NCBI GenBank assembly: GCA_026874595.1
Contig: CM049311.1
Location: forward strand, 5,245,676 to 5,309,675
Reading direction: 5' to 3'
Source: Sipunculus nudus
Lineage: Eukaryota; Annelida; Sipuncula; Golfingiida; Sipunculidae
DNA: 64,000 nt
Below, in pieces: positions 11,301-21,995 of this stretch. Every line of letters begins with the position of its first letter. Positions within the stretch are counted from its first letter, which is position 1. Both the position numbers and the translations under genes were made by a program. The notes beneath the pieces were generated by a model. It was not told where the DNA came from. It made no database searches and saw only the letters and a program-made list of their open reading frames with translations.

Positions 11301-11808
11301 GTATACTGGCAGATGATAAAGCATTTGATTCAAGGTCTAAACTCAGGAGATTTGGAACATCTACAAAGACATGCTCAAAACGGGGATGAAAAAATGGGCT
11401 AGATGGCAAAACTCTCAGTGAAGCATCAGCTATTTTTAAATACTGAAGAGAAGTCAGTCCTTCAAATGCTTTCAATCTGATAACATCAAGCTGACAACTG
11501 AACAGTTCTAATAATTTCAGTTCATTTAAATGCTTGAATGTGCCAGGGAATATGTCACTTCGGAATTTGCTATTTGTGTGACCAATTACAGTCAGATATG
11601 TTGTTTTCCATGCTGGTATTGCTTCAAATGCGAAGGTGTAGTTCATGGAAGGGACTTCACACAGAAGCACCACTGCGTTATCTTCTTGTGGCCTTCTGCT
11701 TCCAGTACAGAAACTGGGGCTGGTGTAGTTAAAATCAGACGCTGCAGCAAACACCGCTAGCTCCAGGACCAGCAGACAGGGAAGCAGTATTGATGATAGC
11801 TTGTCCAT
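8398..11808 (-). CDS. Toll-like receptor TLR-A (multiple cysteine cluster type)
   Basis: Single-exon coding region of 1136 residues. The start is the ATG at 11808 in a strong context (GAAACCATGG), directly before a signal peptide (about 1-23). Upstream in-frame codons are intronic, because a 3' splice site lies at 11839-11841. The ectodomain runs through LRRs from about 90 to 620, LRRCT (about 629-684, CDC motif), LRRNT (about 685-704, CPTNCSC), further LRRs (about 719-836) and a second LRRCT (about 850-910, NPWACNC). A membrane span (about 927-947) and a TIR domain (about 975-1116) follow, with box 1 YDAFISYS, box 2 CVHYRDWPVGASIAE and box 3 FWDKL. The double cysteine cluster is the Drosophila Toll-like architecture. 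Role by family: a membrane receptor signalling through MyD88-type adaptors in immunity or development; the ligand is unknown. It is nested antisense in the KDM1A intron, with TLR-C as closest paralogue. Confidence 0.95.
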   Translation of the reverse strand: MDKLSSILLPCLLVLELAVFAAASDFNYTSPSFCTGSRRPQEDNAVVLLCEVPSMNYTFAFEAIPAWKTTYLTVIGHTNSKFRSDIFPGTFKHLNELKLLELFSCQLDVIRLKAFEGLTSLQYLKIADASLRVLPSSPFFHPRFEHVFVDVPNLLSLDLESNALSSASIPNDLFCPLTKLQTLNLRLNMLSGSSDFGIFCPEKGGVYPLANLTTLKISQNLVEKLNSTMFTYTPFLEHLDMSGMAVSELPDEIFQTLSLLSHLNLSSNLLQNVPTFKYHRALVNLTIANNNISSLASDTFSRLYRLKFLSVSKNKLSVLSEQTFRDLLTLRHLDISHNQITLIPRDTFKYLRSLKHLYLHGNQIQDIETRTFLSLNSLIFLDLHLNRISSINRNTFTGLNNILLLDLSKNTLNETQNAFASVTKLAWLNLQRNELQTIPKSLLYLWNLQYLYLDQNKISAISASDFKGTNLKHLFISHNNLSHLPFDVFQHLHGLTAINLNHNMISQVAGNTFYPLSRLDTIMLSYNYIKDISYMFRSLPVLRTLDLTHNKITKLHRYSLPNSLVSLKLGENPISSIEPFTFISLTYLKFVNLTYSNLSVFDISSFKTPYKTLLSNRAIFYLRGSFINCDCRSQWLLQAHREQSGLPMVADINLLYCWTIHDGRRLKHITSAKEDDFQCPYIENCPTNCSCFHTFNRNQRSVRCESKALTHVPPISKQTTHLYLQQNHLDEIDPRDVSNLPALKVLHLEHSSIKRIEEGAFANLSKLESLFLQGNMLESISSNLFEDLINLQELRLENNHITEISSSSFHPLGSLQTLNLNNNHLTHLHKETLGNQKLVPQLKNTTLANNPWACNCSATAEFQKWLIRMSSKISDLMEIKCNPPFSSQIPGGFLNISVETPIIEMNLSDCTRIPLSQELQSQQSNVNLFISLACIFLLLCIVTLVLYNCRELLKVWLFARYGVRFRPPKEDADKRYDAFISYSSKDEDFLAEELLPQLEAGPKKYRLCVHYRDWPVGASIAESIVSSVESSRRTIILLSKNFLESEWCFCEFKTAHHKLLQDRTNRVIIILLEDIPKRAMDNDIKLYMKTKTFIKYDDAWFWDKLRYVMPNAVNDDVTENNEIALNEIKDNDMDII

Positions 11809-11841
11809 GGTTTCTTCAGTTTGCTGTGGTTGATGTATCTG
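11809..11841 (-). other. TLR-A 5' UTR segment with predicted 3' splice site
   Basis: Read on the - strand, a long T-rich tract ends TTTTTTTCAG/ATACATC, with the AG at 11839-11840, followed by about 30 nt and then the ACCATGG start. This predicts a spliced non-coding first exon further upstream. Similar sites precede TLR-B (41 nt before ATG) and TLR-C (24 nt before ATG). The first exon and promoter were not identified. Confidence 0.6.
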
Positions 11842-14800
11842 AAAAAAATAAAATAAAATGAGATACATACAGCTGAACATTGTATCCTATTCTTTTTTAT
11901 CCAGAAATAATATGTTATAGTAAAACTATTTTATAAAATATATTCATAAACAATCCATAATTAAAAAAAAAAACTCATGTTTTTATATGTAGGGCTAGTT
12001 GTGTTATCACCCAGGGTCAGCAGTTCTTTCCTGGTTATGCTTGGTCTTTCTGTGTGTACTGATTGTGTGTACTCGGCGTACTTGTTTTGTTCAGTATATC
12101 TACAAGTCTGGCCAACATCCACAGAATGGCCATAACAATACATACATACACTGATACATAATGAAACAAAGTCAGATATTGTATCTGTGTCATCAGTCAC
12201 ATCTGTATTTATCCTTAGCCAATAGTTCAACATTAGACAGAAGGCAAAGTCTGATATTGAATAATTGTTTGAAAGTATGGAACAAGAGTTATATGGTGAA
12301 ACATTTGACAAAAACACCATCTGGTTGGCCAATTGTATAGAAATAATTTTAGTTTAACAGTGTACTTACACCAGAGAGATCTCTAAGAAATTTTATCTTT
12401 CAAAGAATAAGAATTTGATTGTACACTTTAAAATACTTTTATTGTACACATATTACATCACATATTGTATCATGAAGGATTATCATGATACATGTCATAA
12501 GAGCCCTAATTCATAGTGTGCATTACACTAAAATGGCTTTACTCTAGGTAGAAACATTTTCTGTGGACACATATTATGTGCTCTTTATGGGGAACCTGTA
12601 TAAACAGTATTGTAAGGCATCTGTTTTAATTTAATGTTCAAGTATCAATAAATATTAGTTGACCTCCACCATCATATAATAAGAATTAATCAGTTGTTTA
12701 GGAGTATAAAATTTTTTTCTGTTTATGGACCTGTATATTCTCTCAAATGATATAAAGTCCTATTTTACTTGCATGAATGAAATAGAACCATACATTTCCT
12801 CATCATAAGGCCTATGTTATTTGCAGAACTTTGTTATCCATTATGCCATAGATCATTTTGCTCAAACTGACCAATCATCAAAGATAATTTATCTTTGCCA
12901 ATCAATAAAACTTAAAAACAAACTTACAGATATACTTTTTACCAGGACCTGGACCCATTAATTTGTCTTTGTACTTCATTTTATTGTGGTCTTATAAATT
13001 GGGCTTGGATCCATCATAAGTCACATTCAGTGTATAATCCATACAGTTAACTTGAGGGGAAAATTAGCTGTAAAAACTTGGCTTTGATTCAGTTTGGTAC
13101 TTTAGAATGGAAAAGTTGTGCCAGAAGCATCATAATATAAAATTGATTGAACTAATTATAAGGATATAGTAATTAGTACCTTGAGTAATAATGTGCTCAG
13201 AAGTACCAAGGATAAACAGATAGCACTGTTTTAATAGTAATAATAAATACAATGTAATACAAAGATCCCTAACATAATGAAGTTCTCGCCAGTTATAAAG
13301 AAAAGAAAAATTGTTTATTGTCAACAAGCCTGCTGGCTGGGGGAGGGGGCATGTTAGTGACATGATGAGATGATTAAGATCCGGTTTGTATGGAAATGAT
13401 GCACTGTACTGGATGACTGTGTTTGTTATACTGGCAGATAAAGTTCCCTGTATGCAGGGCCTGTCCTGTACCCCAGTAATACCCCCAGGGGTGTATCCTG
13501 TTTGCTGTTGTCAGTAAAGTGGGACAACATCCTTGTGTATCTGTTCCATCACCACCTCTCCCCAATAGCCAGGGTCAACTAAAGAGTCCCCATGCAGTTA
13601 TCATTTGGGAAGATGGAACATACATTTTAAAAGTGATATCTTTCATATGTATTTCTTATTTAAGCTAAACTGGAAATTAGAATGGTTTTATTGAAAATTA
13701 AATTCAAAGGATTCTGTGCCGTTGTTAGGGGATATTAATTAGCATTGACATGCTGCTTTGTACTGGAGGTGACATGGGGTGGGGTTGTTGAACCCTGACA
13801 GGTGTGTAGACCATCACAGAAAGATCATCCTGACAGGGGTTTGGTGTCTCCAGCAGAACCGTGTTTATGCTATAATTTAAAGCTGCCCGTCCACCTACCT
13901 CTTGAATAAGAATTTATGTGATTTCTGGCTTCCTCTGTGTATATATTAATGATCTAAGGGTAATTCTGGTCATACAAAGTTCTCATAACACCTCCATGGA
14001 AGATGTATGAATTCGTTTATCAACAACATGTTTGTAAACACCGTAATGTTGACAAACAGAGGAAAACATGTAACCCAAGGTGGTAGGTTGCATAAATTTG
14101 GAGGTAAAAAGGTCACTTGCTGCAAAATGCCATTTTCAAAGCTTTGGCTTATCTGACACCTTTGTTGTATTGTTTTGATTATTTTGGCAGGCCCCCACAT
14201 ATACCATAATGTCTGCTTGAATTCGTACAGGAAAAAAATAATTATTTTTCTCAGTGTGTTAATTATTATATGTAAAATAGGCAAAATTAGTATATTGCAG
14301 GAGAGAAGATTGGCTGACACCCAAGAATCGGCGTTGGGTGATAATGGTGGATGTACCGCAACCCTCATGTTAATTATTATTTAACACTTGTTCGGGAATA
14401 TATGTGAGTGCTGCTGGTGACGAAAAAGATATCCATTATATCCTGTAACTGGCATTTTATAAACCAGTGTTTTATATATATATATAATATACAGGGTTAT
14501 TTTCACACCGGTCGGGGGTTAGTGGGAAGGGCTGTACTGCCGGCTGGAACAAACTAAACATTTGTAATCCACAGACCAGCAGCTAAGATCTTAAAGATTG
14601 TCAAAAATCCAGCTACCGGCAATGGAACTTCAGTAATATATTACCCTAAACTGTTAAATTTGTACCTCAAGTATGTTAACAAATTTATTTGATCATGGCT
14701 ATGGTGCAAACAAAATTCACAGGAGTCGCTGATCACCTTAATATTACACATTAAATTAGTGGTAAACAAACAAGCAACGAAGGGTTTCACAGTTTGGACA

Positions 14801-16566
14801 TGAAAGGAAAACATCATAAGCCAGGGGTCTCTCATGGTGTGCATTGGTGCGTAGCATAATTAGCAGTAAGAAAATGGGCTGTTGTTTTGTAATAATTCAT
14901 GGCAACATTTAATTCATTTACAAACATTATTTGTAAGGATATCAGTATATGCCCTTAAAAAGGTAATGGTGATTCTCTAAGTGCGTTAATGAAATTTATT
15001 TTGGGTGCCATCTGGCGGCAAGTTAACTTATTACAGCTGTGAATATGAAATCTCACCAATTTATTCATATATTTCAATAAATAAAATGTTTGTTTTACCC
15101 ATTTGATAATTCCAGTGGAAAGAAATAAATGAAAATATATGTTAATCATATTTCTAAACTGGGAAAGGGGAAAAAAATAAAAGGGAAAAAAACTGACAGG
15201 TTTTAACCAGGGGAAAAAGGGTCAATCCATAAACAGTCCATGCACCTCTAACCAAATGGCTACAATAGCAAATGAAATACTTGAAGTTTTTATTCGGGAG
15301 ATTCTAATAAGATTCATACTGCGGGGGAAAAAATAAATTATTTCACGGAAAATACCGGTGTTTATCAAATGAAAACTCTAGAAGACAGTGAAATATCCTA
15401 TGTAGCTGCAGTTCAAAGCAATCTGATGATCTCCAATCAACCTTTGATGTCTCATTGCCTGCAAGCATATCCCCAACCCATCCTTGACTGGGATAAACTG
15501 TTACAAGTTTTGAATTGCTTACCTGTTGTTTACATCAGGGTACTATGAGCAGTCTCATGTCCTTATCTTATAGTTTAGAGAGCTGTCTCTGCATATTCAT
15601 GTAAGATTCTTTGCTGCTGTATTTACTGAGCCATTATCCAAAGCAAGTGAATACATATAGATCAGTATGTCTGAGTTGTTTATAAAGGGCATATATAGGG
15701 GATATAAGGATTACAGGATATCCTGTTACAGGGGTCTTCTATATAAATAAAATCTGGGGATTGCCCTATTTTTATCATACTTGATCAGTCATTTTAAGTA
15801 TTCTATGGTATTATTGTCTTGTTTGTGGGCAAATCCCCTTGGGTATTAGGTCATTGTTGATTTAACACTTGAGTCAGCCATCTAGCTCTATGGACTTTTT
15901 GGGTGCAGCAGATTGTTAGAAAACTAACCAGTTATGCACAAAAATGGAACATTCATTTCAACTTTTTCAGGCGACAGAATTTCCTGTTACATCTTGAACA
16001 GGATGTGTCATGAAATGATCCTTTGTAGTCAATCAATCTGTATTTGTGGCCTCCTTGAAAAATAGCTTTGATATCATCACATAATGATGAGAGTGAGGCT
16101 GATTGATAAGCAATACTTCCTCATGTGCATCCTCAGTTAATAAATTATTTGTTTCATATTTTATAGAAAAGATGTATATGTTAAAAAAAAACAAGAAATA
16201 TATGCAGGAAAGCTATGGTTTAATGGTTAGGACATCTGTGACTGCAGTATTGTCAGTTAGTATCTACTTCCATCATTCCCCAATGCAAAGACCCCAAACA
16301 AGGATCTTAACCAAAAGGGTGAACCCTTGTTACTCAGGTGTGATCAGCCACTGGTCAAAGGTTGGAAGCAAATTAACAGAAAGACTAGCTTTGTCAGGTT
16401 TAATTTGTTTGCCTAAAATGAATTTTTATAAACTTCTACTGAACTATGTACCATGTTTATCCATGAACAACAGATGTAAAATAAACCCATACAATTTTTG
16501 TCTGTCTGACCAAGGTTTTCTGTATTTTATTTTGTTAGTTTCTTTCATAGTCAAGGATAATTGCAT
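11842..16566. other. Intron sequence upstream of TLR-A, few features
   Basis: No conserved coding region was recognised. Small items are a TA run near 14476 and a dispersed repeat at 13736-13855 shared with 47405-47520. The TLR-A non-coding first exon and promoter should lie here or further up, but cannot be placed. Confidence 0.5.
13736..13855 (+). repeat. Dispersed repeat shared with 47405-47520
   Basis: The blocks GGAGGTG.C.TGGG, GGGTTGTTGAA.C.TGACAG and GTGTA.AC occur in the same order at 47405-47520. The class is unknown and no ends were resolved. Confidence 0.4.
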
Positions 16567-16738
16567 CGGGGCCTGGACAGCTGAGGTGTAAAATGCTTGG
16601 CCTTCTCCGCTGGCACCCCGGGTATGATCCAGGATGCTGCAGTGCTGACATGAGAGTGGGTTGTAGTGGCCCTTCCAAAGTCAGTTGTTCTCTCTGGGTT
16701 CTCCGGCTTCCTCCACCTCCCTCACTACAATCTTCAGC
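16567..16738 (+). repeat. tRNA-derived SINE copy
   Basis: This is homologous to the SINE at 5-170: GGACAGCTGAGGTGTAAAAT head, degenerate B box (GGGTATGATCCAGG), then GAGAGTGGGTTGTAGTGGCC and CTCTGGGTTCTCCGGCTTCC. The B box is mutated, so this copy is probably inactive. Confidence 0.65.
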
Positions 16739-17173
16739 TCTTTAACAGTATCTTCTATTTTAACCTTAAATATCTAAATGTATACTGACTCAATCTGTCA
16801 AACTTCATTGTCACTGAGGGAGCCAGTGCGGGCAGGATTTTCGGGAGACCTGTGACTGGCTCAATTGCCGACTTCATTTCAATCTGAGTTCTTACTTTCA
16901 ATCAGATAATTGCATCTGTTCACATGCACCAATACGTCATGACAGACCATTCAAAAATATCTTAGCCTGTGAAGGAATTCAGACTCACTGTGATTATATC
17001 TTAACTGTTGTTGGTCTGTCTATATATGTCCTCCTTCTGTTAAAGAAAGAAGAATCTAAGAAATGTTATTGAGGGATCTCATTTTAATTTTGCTAAGGGA
17101 TGGGCTTTGAGGGAACGAAGAGGTTATTGTATCCGCCAAAACAGAGTTTTGCGGATACTATGTTTTCAGCTGG

Positions 17174-17175
<2 letters not shown>

Positions 17176-17216
<41 letters not shown>
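17176..17216 (+). repeat. (CCG)n triplet run inside family 1 element
   Basis: About 13 uninterrupted GCC/CCG triplets directly follow the 5' hairpin of the element. Shorter runs occupy the same place in the other copies (869-887, 44122-44151) and in the family 2 element (35218-35250), so the run is a family feature with variable length. Confidence 0.9.
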
Positions 17217-17317
17217 GTAGGTGTCCGGAGAACTCCTCCGTAACCGCTGGGCGGAATTTTCGGAAACCCGGGATTATGTTCGGGTCACATGTGAACTGCT
17301 GCGCCCCGATTTTGTTT

Positions 17318-17330
17318 TGACCTCTGACCT
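17318..17330 (-). promoter_or_regulatory. DR1 nuclear-receptor-type motif in family 1 element
   Basis: Identical 13-mer to that at 989-1001: AGGTCA-G-AGGTCA on the - strand, about 190 bp from the 5' end of the element. Function is not shown. Confidence 0.4.
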
Positions 17331-19703
17331 TTCCTCTGCGCTCTGCGTCCGTTTGTGCGTCTGTTTCCACACATAAACCCACATATCTCGGGAACCGTTT
17401 GACCGATCAGGAAAATTTTTTTGCACAAATGTAGCCCTCGGAGAGCTTTATAACATACACCAAAAATGGTGGCGCCACCTGCAACCATGTTTGCACAGTG
17501 TCCATCTGTTCGTCTGCCATGGGTTAACATCACTCATATCTCTGCAGTGACTTGACTAATTCACCTGAAATTCGGCATGCGCAAACATCCTGGATAGCTT
17601 TTCTGATTTTATGACAGGTGGCGCCACCTACATTCACGTTGACGCTGCAGACATCCAAGCTCATATCTCGGGAACCGTTTGACCGATCAGGAAAATTCTT
17701 TTGCACAAATGTAGCCCTTGGAGAGCTTTATAACATACACCAAAAATGGTGGCGCCACCTGCAACCATGTTTGCACAGTGTCCATCTGTTCGTCTGCCTT
17801 GGGTTAAAATCACTCATATCTCTGCAGTGACTTGACTAATTCACCTGAAATTTGGCATGCGTATACATCCTGGATAGCTTATCTGATTTTATGACAGGTG
17901 GCGCCACCTACATTCACGTTTACGCTGCAGACATCCAAGCTCATATCTCGGGAACCGTTTGACCGATCAGGAAAATTCTTTTGCACAAATGTAGCCCTTG
18001 GAGAGCTTTATAACATACACCAAAAATGGTGCCGCTACCTGCAACCATGTTTGTACAGTGTCCATCTGTTTGTCTGCCTTGGGTTAAAATCACTCATATC
18101 TCTGCAGTGACTTGACTAATTCACCTGAAATTTGGCATGCGTATACATCCTGGATAGCTTTTCTGATTTTATGACAGGTGGCGCCACCTACATTCATGTT
18201 TACGCTGCAGACATCCAAGCTCATATCTCAGGAACCGTTTGATTGATCAGGAAAATTTTTTTGCACAAATGTAGCCCTTGGAGAGCTTTATAACATACAC
18301 AAAAAATGGTGGCGCCACCTGCAACCATGTTTGCACAGTGTCCAGCTGTTCGTCTGCCTTGGGTTAAAATCACTCATATCTCTGCAGTGGTTTGACTAAT
18401 TCACCTGAAATTCTGCATGCTTATACATCCTGGATAGCTTTTCTGATTTTATGACAGGTGGCGCCACCTACAATCAAGTTTACGCGGCAGACATCCAAGC
18501 TCATATCTAGGGAACTGTTTGACCAATTGGGCCAAAATTTTGCATGTGTATAGTTCTCACAAAGCTCTTTATCATACGCTTAACTGGTGGCGCCACCTGC
18601 AACCCTTTTTTGCACAGCGTCCATCTGTTTGTCTGCCAAGGGCAAAAATCACTCATATACAATATAGTGGTTTGACTTATCTGCCTTAAATTTTGCATAT
18701 GTATACAACTTGGACGGCTTTCTGGATTTTTTGGTAGGTAGCGCAAGCTACATACACAATTTGGCTGCAGACATCAATGCTGATATGCAACACTTCACCC
18801 GTTCCACTCTGATTTAGGCGGATACAAGTAGTCGCTTGTCGACTACCCGTATTCTAGTTAAATGTTGCAGCTGCTTGTCAGCTGAGCATTATAGCCCTTG
18901 GGTCAATTGTAAAATGTTACAGCAGGCCTACATTATAATTATGGATGCAGGATTTCATTTGTCATTCTGTAACTTTGTGTATTAGAATTTTAATGGATTA
19001 TAGACTAGAAGTGACAGTTTAAAAGGGGGAAGACTGATGGGAGGATGAGTGGTTCAAGAAGCAAATGTTGGTCAAATAGATAAATGATGTGATCAAGGCT
19101 TTGGTGGAGGTTTGTGCTCTCTCAGTGCTATGTAGATATACATTCTTGTCATACATTCCATAATGTACAAGAGTGCAGGTTACTTTGTTAGATTTGATTA
19201 GTTATATAAGAAAAAAAGACAGAAAGCCTTGGTTAATTTGTTTATTATATGTATGACTCCAGTCACCATACAAAGTGCTAGATTTCACTCTAGATATCAC
19301 TGCTGAAGAATTTGTAATTAACCTGTAATTCTGTAAATCACTTATTCCTAATATACATTTTCTTAACCCCATAGCAATGTAAAGTAAACACATATATATC
19401 AAGAAAAATGTTCAAGTTTTTGAAATCATAATTAATTCAATATTCAAGAAGTTTATATCAGGATTTGAAAATTGTCATGCAAATGACATTTTACTTAACT
19501 TTGCAAATTTTACTACTCATCAAGATCTAACAGGGCTCCATCCAAAACTACAGCAGACTGAGCAGAGCTTGACATAAACAGTTAAATCACCCAGGTAAAG
19601 GTCTGAATCTTAACTAATCTTCAACTATCCATTTTCTGTTTTCAATAAATGAAATCATATTGATAATTGCTTTTTATGCTTTTATGATGTTTTTATATAT
19701 ATA

Positions 19704-19881
19704 CAGTGAAACCTCGTTGTGTCGAAGTCAAAGGGACCCTCAGAAAACTCTGACACATCCAAGGGTCAACGCAAGGGGGTTTCATTTGGTAATAATTTAA
19801 CTAGGGTTGTCCAGAATATCAAGTCTGTAACTTTGACAAAAGCGGGGTATTCGACTTGAGCGAGTTTGACACAAAGAGGTT

Positions 19882-19887
<6 letters not shown>
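19704..19887. mobile_element. Short TIR element (MITE) flanked by TA
   Basis: About 184 bp with terminal inverted repeats: left CAGTGAAACCTC...TGTGTCGAAGTC, right the reverse complement of AGTGAAACCTCTTTGTGTC. A TA flanks each side, so target and length fit Tc1/mariner/pogo-type MITEs. It is followed at once by a TA run (to 19936). A diverged relative of its interior (GGTTCATTTGCTAATAATTT) lies at about 53200-53300. Confidence 0.7.

Positions 19888-19936
<49 letters not shown>
19887..19936. repeat. (TA)n microsatellite
   Basis: An uninterrupted TA run directly abuts the right end of the MITE, as though it grew from the TA target site. Confidence 0.9.
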
Positions 19937-19938
<2 letters not shown>

Positions 19939-20303
19939 GGCAGTCTGTGAAAAATATATAAGAGAAATATTATTAATAAACAAACATTTCAATTTCAACT
20001 GTCTAACGTGCAATATCACATGCAACATGATCATGTGGAACACATTCTGTCCATGGCTGTGATAACTGATTTTTGTAGGGCAAGTTAAAATTCTTGTAGG
20101 GCAAGTAAAAGCAAGATGTTAATTTCCCTTCCTGGCAAGTACTTTCAAATATTTATGTTGAGTCCTGCACAGCTTTATATAGTATAATATGACAATGAAA
20201 GTAAAATAATTTGACTTGAGTTATTCAACAAACATGCAGCCTTGAACATTGCCTGTTTTACATGTAAAGTGGTTTGGTATATATATGTATGCTTTACATT
20301 TGT

Positions 20304-21705
20304 AACAATTCATATGATTCACTTATTTACATTACAGCAGATCATATGGTTTACATAGATTAACAGTTCATATGATTGACTTATTTACATTACAGCAGAT
20401 CATGGGGTTTACATAGATTAACAGTTCATATGATTCACTTATTTACATTACAGCAGATCATGTGGTTTACATAGATTAACAGTTCCTATGATTCACTTAT
20501 TTACATTACAGCAGATCATGTGGTTTACATAGATTAACAGTTCATATGATTCACTTATTTACATTACAGCAGATCATGTGGTTTACATAGATTAACAGTT
20601 CATATGATTCACTTATTTACATTACAGCAGATCATATGGTTTACATAGATTAACAGTTCATATGATTCACTTATTTACATTACAGCAGATCATGTGGTTA
20701 ACATAGATTAACAGTTCATATGATTCACTTATTTACATTACAGCAGATCATGTGGTTTACATAGATTAACAGTTCATATGATTCACTTATTTACATTACA
20801 GCAGATCATGTGGTTTACATAGATTAACAGTTCATATGATTCACTTATTTACATTACAGCAGATCATGTGGTTTACATAGATTAACAGTTCATATGATTC
20901 ACTTATTTACATTACAGCAGATCATGTGGTTTACATAGATTAACAGTTCCTATGATTCACTTATTTACATTACAGCAGATCATGTGGTTTACATAGATTA
21001 ACAGTTCATATGATTGACTTATTTACATTACAGCAGATCATGTGGTTTACGTAGATTAACAGTTCCTATGATTCACTTATTTACATTACAGCAGATCATG
21101 TGGTTTACATAGATTAACAGTTCATATGATTGACTTATTTACATTACAGCAGATCATGTGGTTTACGTAGATTAACAGTTCATATGATTGACTTATTTAC
21201 ATTACAGCAGATCATGTGGTTTTCATAGATTAACAGTTCATATGATTGACTTATTTACATTACAGCAGATCATGTGGTTTACATAGATTAACAGTTCATA
21301 TGATTGACTTATTTACATTACAGCAGATCATGTGGTTTACATAGATTAACAGTTCATATGATTGACTTATTTACATTACAGCAGATCATGTGGTTTACGT
21401 AGATTAACAGTTCCTATGATTCACTTATTTACATTACAGCAGATCATGTGGTTTACATAGATTAACAGTTCATATGATTCACTCATTTACATTACAGCAG
21501 ATCATGTGCTTTACATAGATTAACAGTTCCTATGATTCACTTATTTACATTACAGCAGATCATGTGGTTTACATAGATTAACAGTTCATATGATTCACTT
21601 ATTTACATTACAGCAGATCATGTGGTGTACATAGATTACAGCAGATCATGTGGTTTACATAGATTACAGCAGATCATGTGGTTTACATAGATTCACAGTT
21701 CACAG
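20304..21705. repeat. 58-bp satellite array, about 23 copies
   Basis: Successive ACAGTTCATATGATTCACTT blocks are spaced exactly 58 bp apart (for example 20363, 20421). Copies are very similar, differing at a few recurrent sites (CATATG/CCTATG, TTCAC/TTGAC). The right end degenerates into two shortened units of about 28 bp (21620-21690), then into a diffuse TTCAC/CATTT-rich zone up to 21960. It lies in the KDM1A intron, 290 bp beyond the TLR-B stop, so it may fall in the TLR-B 3' UTR. There are no spacers, so it is not a CRISPR array. Confidence 0.95.
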
Positions 21706-21995
21706 AGATTAACATTTGTCAAATTTCATGTTTTTCATATTTCTTGCAGTTCATGTCATGAGCTCATGTGGATCATTTTCAGCAGTTCATATCTTTCACA
21801 TTTTTAGCATTTTTAGTTTTTCCACATTTTCAGCAGTTTATAAACTCATTTCACATTTTGCATGGTTCTCATTTCATGCAGTTTATATGGTTCACATTTC
21901 TGGTACATTTATGTTTCACAATTCCAGCTATTTATATGGCTAGCATTTTAAGCATTTGATTATTTGACCTGTGTAGCCATTCGTGTTGATCACAT

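Larger units (their letters stand above)
17127..18857 (+). mobile_element. Helitron-like non-autonomous element, family 1
   Basis: The 1731-bp element starts TTGTATCCGCC at 17127. The 5' hairpin at 17129-17158 has outer stem GTATCCG/CGGATAC, inner stem CAAAAC/GTTTTG and loop AGA. A CCG run (17176-17216) and a DR1 motif (17318-17330) follow. Then come about four tandem units of 280 bp, each with GGTGGCGCCACC palindromes. The inverted copy GGCGGATAC at 18817-18825 precedes the 3' hairpin GTAGTCG/CGACTAC (18828-18846) and a terminal CTAG (18854-18857) followed by TT. Short ORFs of about 70 codons recur in each unit only because the units are similar. The hairpin plus CTAG end, with no flanking duplication, fits a Helitron/Helentron-like rolling-circle element. 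No Rep/helicase is encoded. Confidence 0.8.

Noticed and set aside
11809-11880. N-terminal extension of TLR-A to the upstream ATG at 11880
   Set aside because: The extension crosses a strong 3' splice site (11839-11841), and the internal ATG at 11808 has a better start context directly before the signal peptide.
17618-18110. Recurring ~70-codon ORFs in each 280-bp unit of family 1 elements
   Set aside because: The ORF recurs because the units are near copies. Indels and substitutions are not codon-structured, and the sequence contains stem-forming palindromes and receptor-like motifs rather than a protein domain.
20304-21705. CRISPR-like repeat array
   Set aside because: The repeats are directly adjacent with no unique spacers, and the context is eukaryotic intron. 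It is a satellite.
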